Shown: positions 35,077 through 44,610, counted from the stretch's first letter. The stretch is DNA of 64,000 nucleotides from G965276675 sp965276675 (GCA_965276675.1 OZ255624.1:2294001-2358000), one strand, 5' to 3'. The notes: generated by a model from the letters alone, not told the origin. Numbers and translations: made by a program.

Positions 35077-35796
35077 TTAGTAGGGAGGCGGCTCGCTCGG
35101 GCTGTAGTCTTCACCGAACTTGTTTTTGTGGCCACTCGCCTCGCTGTCTTCGTTTACTTCAATCGTGCCAAGTGCGCTCTCGCCTGGCCCGATGTGCACG
35201 CGGCGGGTTAAGGCGGCGCGCTGTTTCGGATCGCTGCTCTCTGCCCAGACCCTCATCTCGTAGCTGCCGACCGGCACATCGTGCAGCGTCACGGCGCCAT
35301 CGGCTGAACTGATCCCGAAGTACGGCGTCGAGAGCGCAATCACTACCGCGCTCATCTCTGGATGAATGTTGCAGAAGATATAAGAAACACCCTCGTGGTC
35401 GAAATGTACCGAGCGCTTACTCCCAGCTTCATAGAGTCCGAGATCGAAGCGCTGTCCGTTGAAGAGTGAGAAGACGTTGTGGAAGAAGGGATCCTCATTG
35501 GGGAACTCCACGCTGCTGCCCGTGGGCACCACTAGCAGATGCGGCGTGAACTGCTTGTCCTTCTGCACCAACCGGAAATGCCCGGTGTGCGGGGACGGCT
35601 GCACACCCGTCTCGAGCGCCGAGGTGGATGTGAGCCAGACGACGACGTTTGCCGAGGAGCGCTTGTGCGCGGAAGTGTGCCCTGCCGGATGCGTCACCTG
35701 CACGCTCCCGGTAACCTCGACTGGCTGGGCAAAAGCTACGCAGCCGCACAGGAGGCAGCAAGCGAGGAGTTGCAGAAGGGCCACGCGCGTGCGCAT
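35077..35796 (-). CDS. Exported cupredoxin-like protein
   Basis: Protein of 239 residues with a signal peptide (LLQLLACCLLCGCVAFAQ). The middle domain is plastocyanin-like: PTGSSVEFPNEDPFFHNVFS supplies the first His, and IFCNIHPEMSAVVI supplies Cys, His and Met, a complete type 1 copper ligand set. The C-terminal domain (about 150-215; GAVTLHDVPVGSYEMRVWAE) resembles a carboxypeptidase-regulatory-like beta sandwich. The ATG shares its A with the stop of the upstream gene (TGATG), so translation is coupled to the porin-like gene. Electron transfer or copper handling in the periplasm is likely. Confidence 0.82.
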   Translation of the reverse strand: MRTRVALLQLLACCLLCGCVAFAQPVEVTGSVQVTHPAGHTSAHKRSSANVVVWLTSTSALETGVQPSPHTGHFRLVQKDKQFTPHLLVVPTGSSVEFPNEDPFFHNVFSLFNGQRFDLGLYEAGSKRSVHFDHEGVSYIFCNIHPEMSAVVIALSTPYFGISSADGAVTLHDVPVGSYEMRVWAESSDPKQRAALTRRVHIGPGESALGTIEVNEDSEASGHKNKFGEDYSPSEPPPY

Positions 35797-37382
35797 CAAA
35801 AGCTATACCCGCCCGCGAGCCCCAGGCTCCCTGCCGTATTTGCCGGGCCAGTGAGGTTCCAGCTGCGGATGTTTCGATACTCCGCAGAGAAGACCAGGTA
35901 TGCGCGGGGCCGGAAGATCACGTTCCCGAGCACCGTGCGATTTCTCGCCAAGCTGGAGTAGATGTCAGGATTCAGGGCCGGTATCCCGGATTGCAATTCG
36001 GAGCGCAGCTCACCGGTGAAGCCACCGTCCAGTCCGAACGCCGCATTCGCCTCGAGCTCGCGGGTGGCGCGTACCTTGAACTGCGCCCAGCCGCCCTCGG
36101 CATCCAGGCCATGAACGTGATTCGAGATTGCATTGACGAAATAGTCTTTGAAGGCGCCTCCGCCAAGCCCGCCAATCGCGCGGCCACGGTAGAACTCTCC
36201 CGAGAGCTCCAGGCGATCCTGATTTAACAACTGGATCGGCAACCGCCAATCGGCAGTACTGGCCCAGCCGTCTACGTGTTGCGGGTAGTTGTCTGGCCCG
36301 TACCTGTACCTCTGCCGGGTGTAGTAGCCGCCACCGCCCACGGAGAGCGCATGATCTTCTCGGCCAAAGGCGTAGCTCAAGCGGCCTTCGTAGCCCGGCT
36401 GCCGGCTGCTCTCGCCTGCCCCCGGCGTGCGCAGCGCTTGGTTGCCAGGCAATCCAGGCGAAGCTGGATCGATGAGTCCCAGCTCGAATCCGGCTGTGCC
36501 TCCGGCTACATCCTGCCGATGCCGCAGCTTGATCTGGGGCGACCAGACCCATAGATTTCCTGACCACGCCAGTGCCGGCAGGCCTTGGCTGACAATGGAG
36601 GTCGGCTGCAGCGGAGAGATCAGCGGAGTATCGAATGATGCGACTGCTGTGGTGTGCGGCCAATCCAGATTCACATGCGCGGTGCGGAGCCGCACTGTTC
36701 CGGCGCTCGTGGTGTATGCCGCATATGGCAGTCCACCGAAGAAGTCGACATGCACGTCCGCTGAAGACCGCGCGCCCCACAGATGCGGGCCCACTGCTTC
36801 CACGCCTAGAATGCTCTGCCGCATCGTCGCTGCCAGACTGCCGTGGGCGTTCTCCGGGGTTCGGGCCAGGGCCAGTCCGGGCAGATCGATGTCGTCTACT
36901 GCGCCGTCGTTGAGAAATGAGCTGAAGAGCACCAGCCCCGATAGCTTGACGGGGAACTTGGAGACGCTCTCCACCTTGGTCTGCTCGTGCTGCTTGATCT
37001 CTGCCGCCTGAACCTGGCTTTCTTGTCTCAGCTGCTCGACCGCTGCCTGCATCTCCCCAATCCCATTGCTGCTGCCATTGATCCCACTGCTGCCGGTCGT
37101 GCCGCTCTGGGCATTCCCGGCTAGTTGCATACGGATCTGCCGCATCTCCGTGCCGAGCTCTTCGATCGCCCGTTGGGAACTCATGATCTGCTGTTGCACG
37201 CCATCGACTGCATGCATGAGCTGATCTAACCGCTGCTCGAGTACCTCAGCCTGCGCCCCATTCTGCGCGACGGCTCGCTCGCTCGATGGCATGGGCTGGT
37301 CCTGTGCAGCGGCCGCGCTTGTCAGCACAACCAGGGTCAGCAGCAGCCAGATTATCAGCCGTTTCTCGTGTCTCCCATTCAT
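35796..37382 (-). CDS. Coiled-coil porin-like outer-membrane protein
   Basis: Protein of 528 residues. ATG 37382 follows AGGGGA and starts a signal peptide (LIIWLLLTLVVLTSAAAAQ). Residues about 35-130 form a coiled coil (VLEQRLDQLMHAVDGVQQQI...AAVEQLRQESQVQAAEI), and the rest has alternating strands typical of a 16-strand-like barrel (KFPVKLSGLVLFSSFLND, YEGRLSYAFGREDHALSVGG, LVFSAEYRNIRSWNL) ending in the aromatic GGYSF. This is the plan of porins with an N-terminal trimeric coiled coil. The substrate is unknown; cotranscription with the cupredoxin and a two-component system suggests metal or redox-related permeability. Confidence 0.75.
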   Translation of the reverse strand: MNGRHEKRLIIWLLLTLVVLTSAAAAQDQPMPSSERAVAQNGAQAEVLEQRLDQLMHAVDGVQQQIMSSQRAIEELGTEMRQIRMQLAGNAQSGTTGSSGINGSSNGIGEMQAAVEQLRQESQVQAAEIKQHEQTKVESVSKFPVKLSGLVLFSSFLNDGAVDDIDLPGLALARTPENAHGSLAATMRQSILGVEAVGPHLWGARSSADVHVDFFGGLPYAAYTTSAGTVRLRTAHVNLDWPHTTAVASFDTPLISPLQPTSIVSQGLPALAWSGNLWVWSPQIKLRHRQDVAGGTAGFELGLIDPASPGLPGNQALRTPGAGESSRQPGYEGRLSYAFGREDHALSVGGGGYYTRQRYRYGPDNYPQHVDGWASTADWRLPIQLLNQDRLELSGEFYRGRAIGGLGGGAFKDYFVNAISNHVHGLDAEGGWAQFKVRATRELEANAAFGLDGGFTGELRSELQSGIPALNPDIYSSLARNRTVLGNVIFRPRAYLVFSAEYRNIRSWNLTGPANTAGSLGLAGGYSF

Positions 37383-37428
37383 CACTGTTCCCCTTTTTGG
37401 CGAGCCGTGCCATTTAAAACCGTTGCTG

Positions 37429-39237
37429 TTACAGATGTCCAACGGGGCTCGACGCTTGCTCCTTCACCGTGCCATTGGCGAACGCCTGCAGCCGGCTTTT
37501 AGCTAAGCACAGCGCGAAGGCTGTCTCCCCCCGATCTGGCTCGTGCAGATGCGACTCCTGCATGGAGACGCTGCCCCCGTGCTCCACGGCGATGCGATGC
37601 GCAATGGTAAGTCCTAGCCCCATCCCGTTAGGTTTTCCTCCACTCACAAAGGGCTCAAAGAGGGTAGCGCGAATCGACTCGGGGACGCCTCCGCCATTAT
37701 CGGCGACTGTGATCGAGAGCCACTCTTCGGTCTCGGCGAGCGAGACCCGCACATACGGAGTCTCTGCCCCACCCTGCGCGGCCTGGCAGGCATTCAGCAG
37801 CAGGTTGAAGATCGCTCGCTCGATCTTGCGCGCATCCACGCATGCCTCAATCGGCGGCAACGCGTCGGTGGTGATCCGCACGCGCTGTGCGTCGGGATGC
37901 CTCTTTACCATCGCCAATGCTCGCTCGATCAACGAGGACACCGGCTCAAGACTCAACTGCAACGCCTGGCCGGTGCGGCTGAAGAGCAGCAGGGAATCGA
38001 TCAGCTCCGTCATGCCCCCCACGGCCTCGCGCACCTCGGCCAGCAGCTCCGCTCGTTCGGCTGCGCTGATGGCGGGATACTCCAGAAACTCCGCGTTGGC
38101 ATAGACAGCGGAGAGCGAATGCCGCAGGTCATGCGAGATGGAACTCGCCATTCTGCCGATCGTCGCCAGCCTCTCTGCTTCCAGTAGCTCCAGTTGCGTC
38201 CCCCGCAGTTGGCGGCGCATGCCGTCAAAGGCGCTGCCCAACTCGCGGATCTCCCGGGCGCCCTCCTGCTTATGTTCGAAATCGAAATCACCGGCCCCAA
38301 GTGCGCGCGCGGCCGCCGCTAGCCGCTCCAGCGGGCCCGTGATGGTGCCGGCCAGATAGAGGGCGATCGCGCCTCCGGAGATCAGCACCAGAAGGCCGAG
38401 CCCGGCGACCAGCCGGTTCAGCCGGTTCAGAAAACGGCTTGCTTCGTCATAGGACTTAAGGACCACTAGCCGCACGGCTGGCGATCTGGCTGGGGGTGCA
38501 GGCTGCGAGAGCGGCAGCGAGGAGACCAGGTAGTGCTCGCGTCCCAGCCACACGTCTTCGCCGTTGACTTCGCCGCGTACGAGCAGCCCGGCCCGGGCCG
38601 CCGCCTCCGCATGCGCCGGGTCCAGCGTTGTTGCGGCGATGCTGCCGTTTGCAACAAACATGACATCGGCCGCCGCCGGCGCACTCACCTCGCGCGCCAC
38701 CGTGTCGTCAAGCGCAAAGCCGATTGCGACATAGCCCAGCCGTGTGCCACTGGCGGGCGATCCGAAGTAGAGTGGCTCCATGGAAATTTCATAGAGACGG
38801 CCGCCGGTCTGCAGCAGGTGCGGGCCGCCCGGCTCGCTCAAGACAGCCTGTAGTCGCTGCGCGGCGTCGCTCGCACCTCCACGCCGGCCTTTTTCGTAGA
38901 CTGCCACGACCACGCCGCGCCGGTCGGCAAGAGCGAAGATATCCGTTCCGCTTACGGTCCAAAACTCGGCGCCGCCGTCCTCAATAGTCCGCGGGTCGGC
39001 CGTGGTCATCAGAGCCTTCAGGCTGGGCAGATCGGCCAGCAGCGCCGCTTCGCGGCTCAGCATCTCTCGCCGTTGCGCCTGCAGGTTTTGGAATGTCAGC
39101 ACCGAGTGGCGCAGGTCGGAGCGGATGTCCAGCCGGATCTGCCGCTGCAGGCTGGTGCGAATGACAAACAAACTCATGGCGCTCAGGCCGAAGGAGACAG
39201 AGAGCAGCGCGAGCAGCAGTGTTGTTCGCATCCGCAT
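37429..39237 (-). CDS. Sensor histidine kinase with large periplasmic domain
   Basis: Protein of 602 residues from ATG 39237. Order: helix 1 (TTLLLALLSVSFGLSAMSLF), periplasmic sensor of about 280 residues (double-CACHE-like, unproven), helix 2 (LVAGLGLLVLISGGAIALYL), HAMP (ITGPLERLAAAARALGAGDF), HisKA with SISHDLRHSLSAV, and HATPase with N box NLLLNACQAAQ, DNGGGVPES and GMGLGLTIAH. All catalytic boxes are present. It is encoded 26 bases after its response regulator and 46 before the porin-like gene. The frame opens further upstream only by overlap with the regulator. The signal is unknown; copper or oxidative stress would fit the operon. Confidence 0.92.
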   Translation of the reverse strand: MRMRTTLLLALLSVSFGLSAMSLFVIRTSLQRQIRLDIRSDLRHSVLTFQNLQAQRREMLSREAALLADLPSLKALMTTADPRTIEDGGAEFWTVSGTDIFALADRRGVVVAVYEKGRRGGASDAAQRLQAVLSEPGGPHLLQTGGRLYEISMEPLYFGSPASGTRLGYVAIGFALDDTVAREVSAPAAADVMFVANGSIAATTLDPAHAEAAARAGLLVRGEVNGEDVWLGREHYLVSSLPLSQPAPPARSPAVRLVVLKSYDEASRFLNRLNRLVAGLGLLVLISGGAIALYLAGTITGPLERLAAAARALGAGDFDFEHKQEGAREIRELGSAFDGMRRQLRGTQLELLEAERLATIGRMASSISHDLRHSLSAVYANAEFLEYPAISAAERAELLAEVREAVGGMTELIDSLLLFSRTGQALQLSLEPVSSLIERALAMVKRHPDAQRVRITTDALPPIEACVDARKIERAIFNLLLNACQAAQGGAETPYVRVSLAETEEWLSITVADNGGGVPESIRATLFEPFVSGGKPNGMGLGLTIAHRIAVEHGGSVSMQESHLHEPDRGETAFALCLAKSRLQAFANGTVKEQASSPVGHL

Positions 39238-39263
39238 CGCTATCGGGAGCCCTCCTCGCCCGC

Positions 39264-39941
39264 TTACATTACAAATTTGTAGCCCACTCCATGCACGGTC
39301 CGGAAGTGCTTCGGGTTTGCGGGGTCGGCCTCCAGCTTCTGCCGCAGCTTCAAAATCTGGTTGTCCACGGTTCTGGTCGAAGGATAGAAGCTGTAGCCCC
39401 ACACGTCGCTCAGCAGCTCTTCGCGCGTCAGCACCCGCTCTACGTTGTCGAGAAAGAACTTCAGCAGCTTGAACTCATGCGCGGTCATGGGAACCGTGCT
39501 TCCACTCCGGCTGACCTCCATCTTCAGGAAGTCGACAGCCATCTCGCCGAAGCAGACCGTCCGGTTAGGCCGCGTCTTCTTTGCGCGGCGCATAGCTGCC
39601 TGCACTCGCGCCAGCAGCTCTCGCGGACTGAACGGCTTGGTGACGTAGTCGTCGGCGCCGAGTTCAAGCAGCAGCACCTTGTCTGCCACCTCCGTGACAG
39701 CGCTCAGAACTACAACCGGAAGATCGGGAGCCATCTGTTTGATTCGTTTGCAGATCTCACGGCCGGAGAGCCCGGGGAGCATCAGATCCAGAATGACCGC
39801 GTCGGGCGAATCGCTGCCCAGGTTTTCCAGCCCGGCGGTCCCGTCCATCGCGCTGCGCACATCGAACCCCTCTACAGAGAAAAGCCGGTGCAGCACCTTC
39901 TGGATGCGCAGGTCGTCTTCGATCACCAGAAGTTTGTGCAT
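39264..39941 (-). CDS. OmpR/PhoB-family response regulator
   Basis: Protein of 225 residues with a receiver domain (LLVIEDDLRIQKVLHRLF, phospho-acceptor Asp in DAVILDLMLPGLSG, Thr/Ser switch in VVVLSAVTE, Lys in DYVTKPF) and a winged-helix trans_reg_C domain (LTAHEF-like MTAHEFKLLKFFLDN, RTVDNQILKLRQKLEADPANP, VHGVGYKFVM). ATG 39941 follows GGAAGAGG. First gene of the operon with kinase, porin-like protein and cupredoxin; it probably controls that operon and other envelope genes. The next gene upstream is divergent. Confidence 0.95.
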   Translation of the reverse strand: MHKLLVIEDDLRIQKVLHRLFSVEGFDVRSAMDGTAGLENLGSDSPDAVILDLMLPGLSGREICKRIKQMAPDLPVVVLSAVTEVADKVLLLELGADDYVTKPFSPRELLARVQAAMRRAKKTRPNRTVCFGEMAVDFLKMEVSRSGSTVPMTAHEFKLLKFFLDNVERVLTREELLSDVWGYSFYPSTRTVDNQILKLRQKLEADPANPKHFRTVHGVGYKFVM

Positions 39942-40154
39942 TGCCTCTTCCACCCCCGAAGACCGCGCCGCTCCGGCGGTCTCACCTGCACTCTGATTCT
40001 GCTCCAACGAAGCAAGTGTCGTCTTCAGCCAGCAACGAAATGACAATCTGGTGACAAATGCATGACACCTCATTCACGGACTACGCCTAGCTTCGGAGGT
40101 GGCGAACGGCGTCCAGCACCGTCGCTCTCAGCCATCGCACCCAGGAGAAGCCAC

Positions 40155-41264
40155 ATGCCGCAAGTACGGAAGTACAGCTCGATTCGTTGGACCGGAGCGC
40201 TCGCCCTCGCTCTGGTTGCGCTCCCTAACTCGCTCTTCGCCCAGCAGCAGTACAAGCAGACTAATTTGACGTCGGACAAAGCCGGCGCCAGCTTCACCGA
40301 CAGCAATCTTGTGAATCCTTGGGGACTCTCGCGCAGCTCCGGCGGTCCCTGGTGGATCTCAGACAACGGCACTGGCAAGTCGACGCTCTACGACGGCACC
40401 GGCAAGCCGCAGAGTCTCGTCGTCACCATTCCACCAGCCGATGGCAATAGCCCCACCGGCAGCCCAACCGGAATTGTCTTCAACGGCGGCACCGGCTTCA
40501 CCCTCGCGCCCTCCAAGCCCGCCATCTTCCTCTTCGTTACCGAGGATGGAACGGTCTCCGGCTGGAACCCTGGCGTGAACCCGACCAATGCCGTTATCAA
40601 AGTGAACGAGAAGGAGAAGTCGGTTTTCAAGGGAGCCACCATGGCAATGGTCAACCAGCCGTTCACCGGGCCCGCCAGCTTCCTCTATGTTGCAGATTTC
40701 CGCAAAGGCCGCGTGCAGGTGTATGACACCAACTTTCATCACGTCAGCGAGATGGAAAGCCGCTTCGAAGACGAGCAGCTGCCCGAGGGATACGCACCCT
40801 TCAACGTCCAGAACATTGGCGGTGATCTGTATGTCGCCTTCGCGCTGCAGGATTCAGCCAAGCACGATGAGGTGGACGGAGCAGGCCTCGGCTACGTCGA
40901 CGTCTTCTCGCCGACCGGCAAGCTGCTTGTTCGCTTCGACCACGGCTCGTACCTGAACGCTCCTTGGGGACTCGCGCTGGCGTCCGGCGACTTCGGCGCG
41001 TACAGCCACGACCTGCTCGTCGGGCAGTTCGGCAGCGGCGAAATCCTCGCCTTTGATCCAGTTACGGGCCACTTCAAGGGACGTCTGCGCGACAGCAATG
41101 ACAAGCCAATCGTGAACGACGGTCTCTGGGGACTCTCCTTCGGGAACGGCGCCGGCGCGGGTGCGGCCAACGCGCTCTACTTCTCCGCTGGCACCAACCA
41201 CGAGCAGGATGGCCTCTTCGGCAGTATCACCGCGGTCCAGAATCCTCAAGGCAACGACCAGTAG
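40155..41264 (+). CDS. TIGR03118 family exported protein
   Basis: Protein of 369 residues. ATG 40155 follows CAGGAGAAG; a signal peptide ends near LPNSLFAQQ. The rest matches the TIGR03118 family: YKQTNLTSDKAGASFTDSNL, VNPWGLSRSSGGPWWISDNG, GFTLAPSKPAIFLFVTEDGT, NAPWGLALASGDFG and GNDQ end. These are predicted six-bladed propellers of secreted proteins; function is unknown. It diverges from the response regulator. A strong terminator follows. Confidence 0.88.
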   Translation: MPQVRKYSSIRWTGALALALVALPNSLFAQQQYKQTNLTSDKAGASFTDSNLVNPWGLSRSSGGPWWISDNGTGKSTLYDGTGKPQSLVVTIPPADGNSPTGSPTGIVFNGGTGFTLAPSKPAIFLFVTEDGTVSGWNPGVNPTNAVIKVNEKEKSVFKGATMAMVNQPFTGPASFLYVADFRKGRVQVYDTNFHHVSEMESRFEDEQLPEGYAPFNVQNIGGDLYVAFALQDSAKHDEVDGAGLGYVDVFSPTGKLLVRFDHGSYLNAPWGLALASGDFGAYSHDLLVGQFGSGEILAFDPVTGHFKGRLRDSNDKPIVNDGLWGLSFGNGAGAGAANALYFSAGTNHEQDGLFGSITAVQNPQGNDQ

Positions 41265-41298
41265 CGTACCGCAGGAATAAGGCATGTAGTAGCTGAAA

Positions 41299-41342
41299 GC
41301 ACTCTGGCCCCGCATACCAGCGAGGCCAGAGTGCTTCTTTTT
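41299..41342. terminator. Intrinsic terminator between convergent genes
   Basis: Perfect 11-bp stem GCACTCTGGCC / GGCCAGAGTGC with a 14-nt loop, followed by TTCTTTTT. It serves the TIGR03118 gene and may also act for recJ coming from the other side. Confidence 0.85.
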
Positions 41343-41350
41343 AGGTCGAT

Positions 41351-43132
41351 CTATTGAATAGAGCATCTCCTTAGATCGACAATTTCAAGCTCCAGGCCGC
41401 CGAACTCCGGGTGCTCGTTTTCGCGCAGCCGATAGGCGAGGTCGATCAGGGAGTTCTCTGTCAGCTGCAGCTTCGCGATGCGTTCGGCCCAGCGCCATCC
41501 CAGCGCCGAGAACGCGACCCGGCCCGGACCGTGAGAAAGCCGAAGACGCACGTGGCGCTGCTTGATAACCGTGGGCGGTGCGGAGAGCCGCACTCCGGTG
41601 GCGATGAAGACCGGTTCCTCGTTGCCCATGCCGTAGGGCTCCAACTGACGAAGCACGCGGAAGAAGGCTGGCGTGATCTCGTCGAGCGGAAGCGCTGCGT
41701 CGCAACGTAGCTTGCGTTCGAGCACCGCGGGGGTGAGTGTAAGCGCTGTGTGGGCTCGCAAACCTGTGCGCAGCTGCTCGATGCGGTCCGAGGGCAGTGA
41801 GAAGCCCACCGCATGCGCATGCCCGCCGAAGCGGGTGAAGAGGTCGTGGCAGCTTTCAAGAGCACCGAGCAGGTGAAATCCGGGGATAGACCGGCCCGAT
41901 CCGTGAGCCTCGCCATTCTCGTGGGCGATCACCAGCGCGGGACGGTTCGTACGCTCGACCACGCGCGAGGCCAGGATGCCGATGACGCCGCGATGCCAGC
42001 CCTCGCCATCGATCACCACGCACTCGGGGGCAACATCTTGAGAATCCAGCCGCTGGTCGATCTGCCGCAGCACCGCCGCCTCGGCATCCCGGCGTTCGGT
42101 GTTCAGCCGGTCCAGCTTCTCGGCCAACACGCGTGCGCGGTCCGTGTCACGAGTGGTGAAGAGCTCCACCACGTCCGAAGCCACATCCATGCGCCCGGCT
42201 GCGTTGATGCGGGGCGCGAGGCGAAATGCCAGGTCGGTCGCGGTCAGCCGCCGCACTGCTCCATCGAGCTTGGCGATCTCCATTAGCGCGCGAAGGCCGG
42301 GATTCACTGGATGCCGCAGCTGCTCCACTCCCAGGCTGGCGATGATGCGATTTTCGCCCAGCAGCGGCACGGCGTCGGCGACCGTCGCGATCACCAGCAT
42401 CTTCAAGAACGACGGCAGCAGCTTGCTGCGCGCGCGCACCGGGTCGGCGGCTTCGAGGAGAGCCTGCGAGAGCTTGAATGCGACACCCGCGCCGCACAGA
42501 TGCTTGCAGGCGTACCCGCACTCTGGCTGGTTGGGGTTGAGAATGGCCAGCGCCTCCGGCAGACCCTGGGCGGCTTCCGGCAGGTGATGATCCGTAACGA
42601 TCAGGTCCAGGCCCAGGCGGCGCGCCTCTTCGGCCGCAGCGAAGGCGCGAATGCCCGTGTCTACGCTGATGACCAGACGCACGCCGTCGGACGCGGCCCG
42701 GGTCAGAACCTCCGCCTGCATGCCGTAGCCATCCCGCAAACGATGCGGAATGTGAAAACGAACCGAACCGCCGAGCAGCTCGATTGCTGTCGTCAGCAGA
42801 ACGATGGCTGTCGTGCCGTCAACGTCGTAATCGCCGTAGATCAGAATGGGCTCGCCGGATCGGATCGCCGCCTGTACGCGCGTTACTGCATCCTGCATAC
42901 CGCGCATGGAGTAGGTATCGTGCAGGTCTTCCAATGCAGGAGAGAGGAAGCGCTTAGCGTTGGCGGGCGAATCGATCCCGCGCGCGAGTAGCAACTCCGC
43001 GATGATCGTCGGCACCCCCACCGCGCGCGCCAGCGCATCGACTTCGGCCCGGTCGCGCGAGGGCAGCGTCCACTGCCGATAGAGAGGAGCATTTGTGGTT
43101 ACGCTGTGCGGGACAGTGATTGCCGTGCTCAC
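41351..43132 (-). CDS. recJ: Single-stranded-DNA-specific exonuclease RecJ
   Basis: Protein of 593 residues with the DHH-family motifs: YGDYDVDGTTAIVLL, SVDTGIRAFAAAEEA, IVTDHHLPE, NPNQPECGYACKHLCGAG (DHH), and the DHHA1 part GSGRSIPGFHLLGAL, FGGHAHAVGF, followed by the OB fold. It degrades ssDNA 5' to 3' in recombination and mismatch repair. The start is a GTG at 43132, ten bases after the stop of an uncharacterised gene on the same strand, so the two are probably cotranscribed. Confidence 0.95.
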   Translation of the reverse strand: MSTAITVPHSVTTNAPLYRQWTLPSRDRAEVDALARAVGVPTIIAELLLARGIDSPANAKRFLSPALEDLHDTYSMRGMQDAVTRVQAAIRSGEPILIYGDYDVDGTTAIVLLTTAIELLGGSVRFHIPHRLRDGYGMQAEVLTRAASDGVRLVISVDTGIRAFAAAEEARRLGLDLIVTDHHLPEAAQGLPEALAILNPNQPECGYACKHLCGAGVAFKLSQALLEAADPVRARSKLLPSFLKMLVIATVADAVPLLGENRIIASLGVEQLRHPVNPGLRALMEIAKLDGAVRRLTATDLAFRLAPRINAAGRMDVASDVVELFTTRDTDRARVLAEKLDRLNTERRDAEAAVLRQIDQRLDSQDVAPECVVIDGEGWHRGVIGILASRVVERTNRPALVIAHENGEAHGSGRSIPGFHLLGALESCHDLFTRFGGHAHAVGFSLPSDRIEQLRTGLRAHTALTLTPAVLERKLRCDAALPLDEITPAFFRVLRQLEPYGMGNEEPVFIATGVRLSAPPTVIKQRHVRLRLSHGPGRVAFSALGWRWAERIAKLQLTENSLIDLAYRLRENEHPEFGGLELEIVDLRRCSIQ

Positions 43133-43142
43133 TCAGACCTGC

Positions 43143-43616
43143 TCACCCTTCTTCGGCGCTCTCATCGATCACGATGTCGCTCAGGTTTTCCAATGACTCG
43201 AGCAAGTGCTGGTAGCGGTCGTACCACTCCGTCGAGGTCTCATGAATGAACATGATTCCCTGGTGCGCGAAGCCCAGCTGGATAAAGCCGGTTTTGCCTA
43301 CGTAGTTGACTAGGTACTCGGCGTCTTCAAGGTCCGGCACGTCATCGGGAAAGTTGAACTCGCGCAGGTCCTGGATAAGCGATTCCAGGTCGTCCTTCTC
43401 AAGCGTGATGTCGCTCATGGTGACGAAGGGAGCCGTGACGGTCTTCGCCATCTCGACGAAGTCCTTCCAGCTGTCCTGGTTCTGTTCGTCCTCCCACATC
43501 ACGGAGGGCACGTCTTCCATAACAAAGCCGGGAAGGCGGCGCATGCCATGGCCTTCAATGAACGCGACCATGTCGTCTTTTACGGAGTTGAGATTTTCTA
43601 AGGGCATCATCGGCAT
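43143..43616 (-). CDS. Conserved hypothetical acidic protein upstream of recJ
   Basis: Protein of 157 residues, unusually acidic (DDDLESL, VPDLEDAEYL, DIVIDESAEEG). No family is recognised. It has an N-terminal helical part (KDDMVAFIEGHGMRRLPGFV), and a strand-rich centre (VTMSDITLEKDD, LVNYVGKTGFIQLGFAHQGI). No signal or membrane segment, so cytoplasmic. It precedes recJ by ten bases. A role together with RecJ is possible by position only. Confidence 0.7.
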   Translation of the reverse strand: MPMMPLENLNSVKDDMVAFIEGHGMRRLPGFVMEDVPSVMWEDEQNQDSWKDFVEMAKTVTAPFVTMSDITLEKDDLESLIQDLREFNFPDDVPDLEDAEYLVNYVGKTGFIQLGFAHQGIMFIHETSTEWYDRYQHLLESLENLSDIVIDESAEEG

Positions 43617-43876
43617 TCATTCTCGCAGATTGCGCGGATGCGGCGGTCAGTTCTGTGCATAAATCGGCGCTGGATGCTTTGAGCCGCGGCCCTCCAAAAG
43701 CGATCACCATTAGGGCGGCGTTCTGTTAGCGCTTGACACTGCCAGAATGCTGCACCAACACCGTGACCTGCCCACACAAACCCAGGCCTCGAATGCTGGC
43801 CTTGGCGGAGCGAGCAGCAGTGGAAGGAGCAGGGGAGAGTGCTCCAGTCGTTGTGCTATAGTCCGGAGAAAGATCG

Positions 43877-44155
43877 ATGATTTTTTCCAACGAATATGTA
43901 GGTTATCTGGCGCGCCAGACGGTGAAGTCTCTGCTGGAAGCCAGGATGATCAAGACCGACAAGCCCTTAGTGCTGAACGAGCGCGTTGGCGCTGGCTTGC
44001 TCGACGAACTGAAGCTCGAAGACCGCATCAATGAAGAGGTGCGCATGATCCTCGAGACGTATCAGGAAGAGATGCGCCGCACTGGCGCCAGCTATCCGGA
44101 TATGTTCAAGAAGGTGAAGACCGAGCTGGCGCGCAAGTATAAGGCGGTGCTGTGA
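43877..44155 (+). CDS. DUF507 family protein, first copy
   Basis: Protein of 92 residues matching DUF507: MIFSNEYVGYLARQTVKSLL, EARMIKTDK, LLDELKLEDRINEEVRMIL and KKVKTELARKYKAVL. All-helical and cytoplasmic; function unknown. ATG follows GGAGAAAGATCG. Its last four bases overlap the start of a second DUF507 gene, so the pair is translationally coupled and may form a heterodimer. Confidence 0.88.
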   Translation: MIFSNEYVGYLARQTVKSLLEARMIKTDKPLVLNERVGAGLLDELKLEDRINEEVRMILETYQEEMRRTGASYPDMFKKVKTELARKYKAVL

Positions 44156-44427
44156 GGATCACGCGCGACAAGCTGAATAAGCTGGCCCATGTGGTTGCGG
44201 ACACTCTGGCCGAAACTGACGAGTGCGAGTTTCTGGAAGATCGCAACACCATCCGCCAGGAGGCGCGTAAAGCGCTGGAGAAGATCCTGACCGAGGAGAT
44301 GCGCGTCGATCAGGCCGCGCGGCTGAAGATCTCGTCGCAGCGCAAGATCATTCTTGAAGGCTCACAAGAGTGGGACATTCTCTATCGCAAGTACTACAAC
44401 GATGAAGTGAAAAAGCTCGGTATTTAG
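44152..44427 (+). CDS. DUF507 family protein, second copy
   Basis: Protein of 91 residues, paralog of its upstream neighbour: MRITRDKLNKLAHVVADTLA, NTIRQEARKALEKILTEEM, and a longer C-terminal helix (ILEGSQEWDILYRKYYNDEV). The GTG start overlaps the previous stop as GTGA. Function unknown; usually found as such a tandem pair. tRNA-Glu follows 107 bases later. Confidence 0.87.
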   Translation: MRITRDKLNKLAHVVADTLAETDECEFLEDRNTIRQEARKALEKILTEEMRVDQAARLKISSQRKIILEGSQEWDILYRKYYNDEVKKLGI

Positions 44428-44534
44428 CCGATTTCACGGGCAGCTGCGTGGGCAGGCCTACGCTTCAACAGCACTCAAAATCTGGTATATTTCAGGAGTC
44501 GACAGAAGGAATTCTCCTGTTCCTTCACCTCATG

Positions 44535-44610
<76 letters not shown>

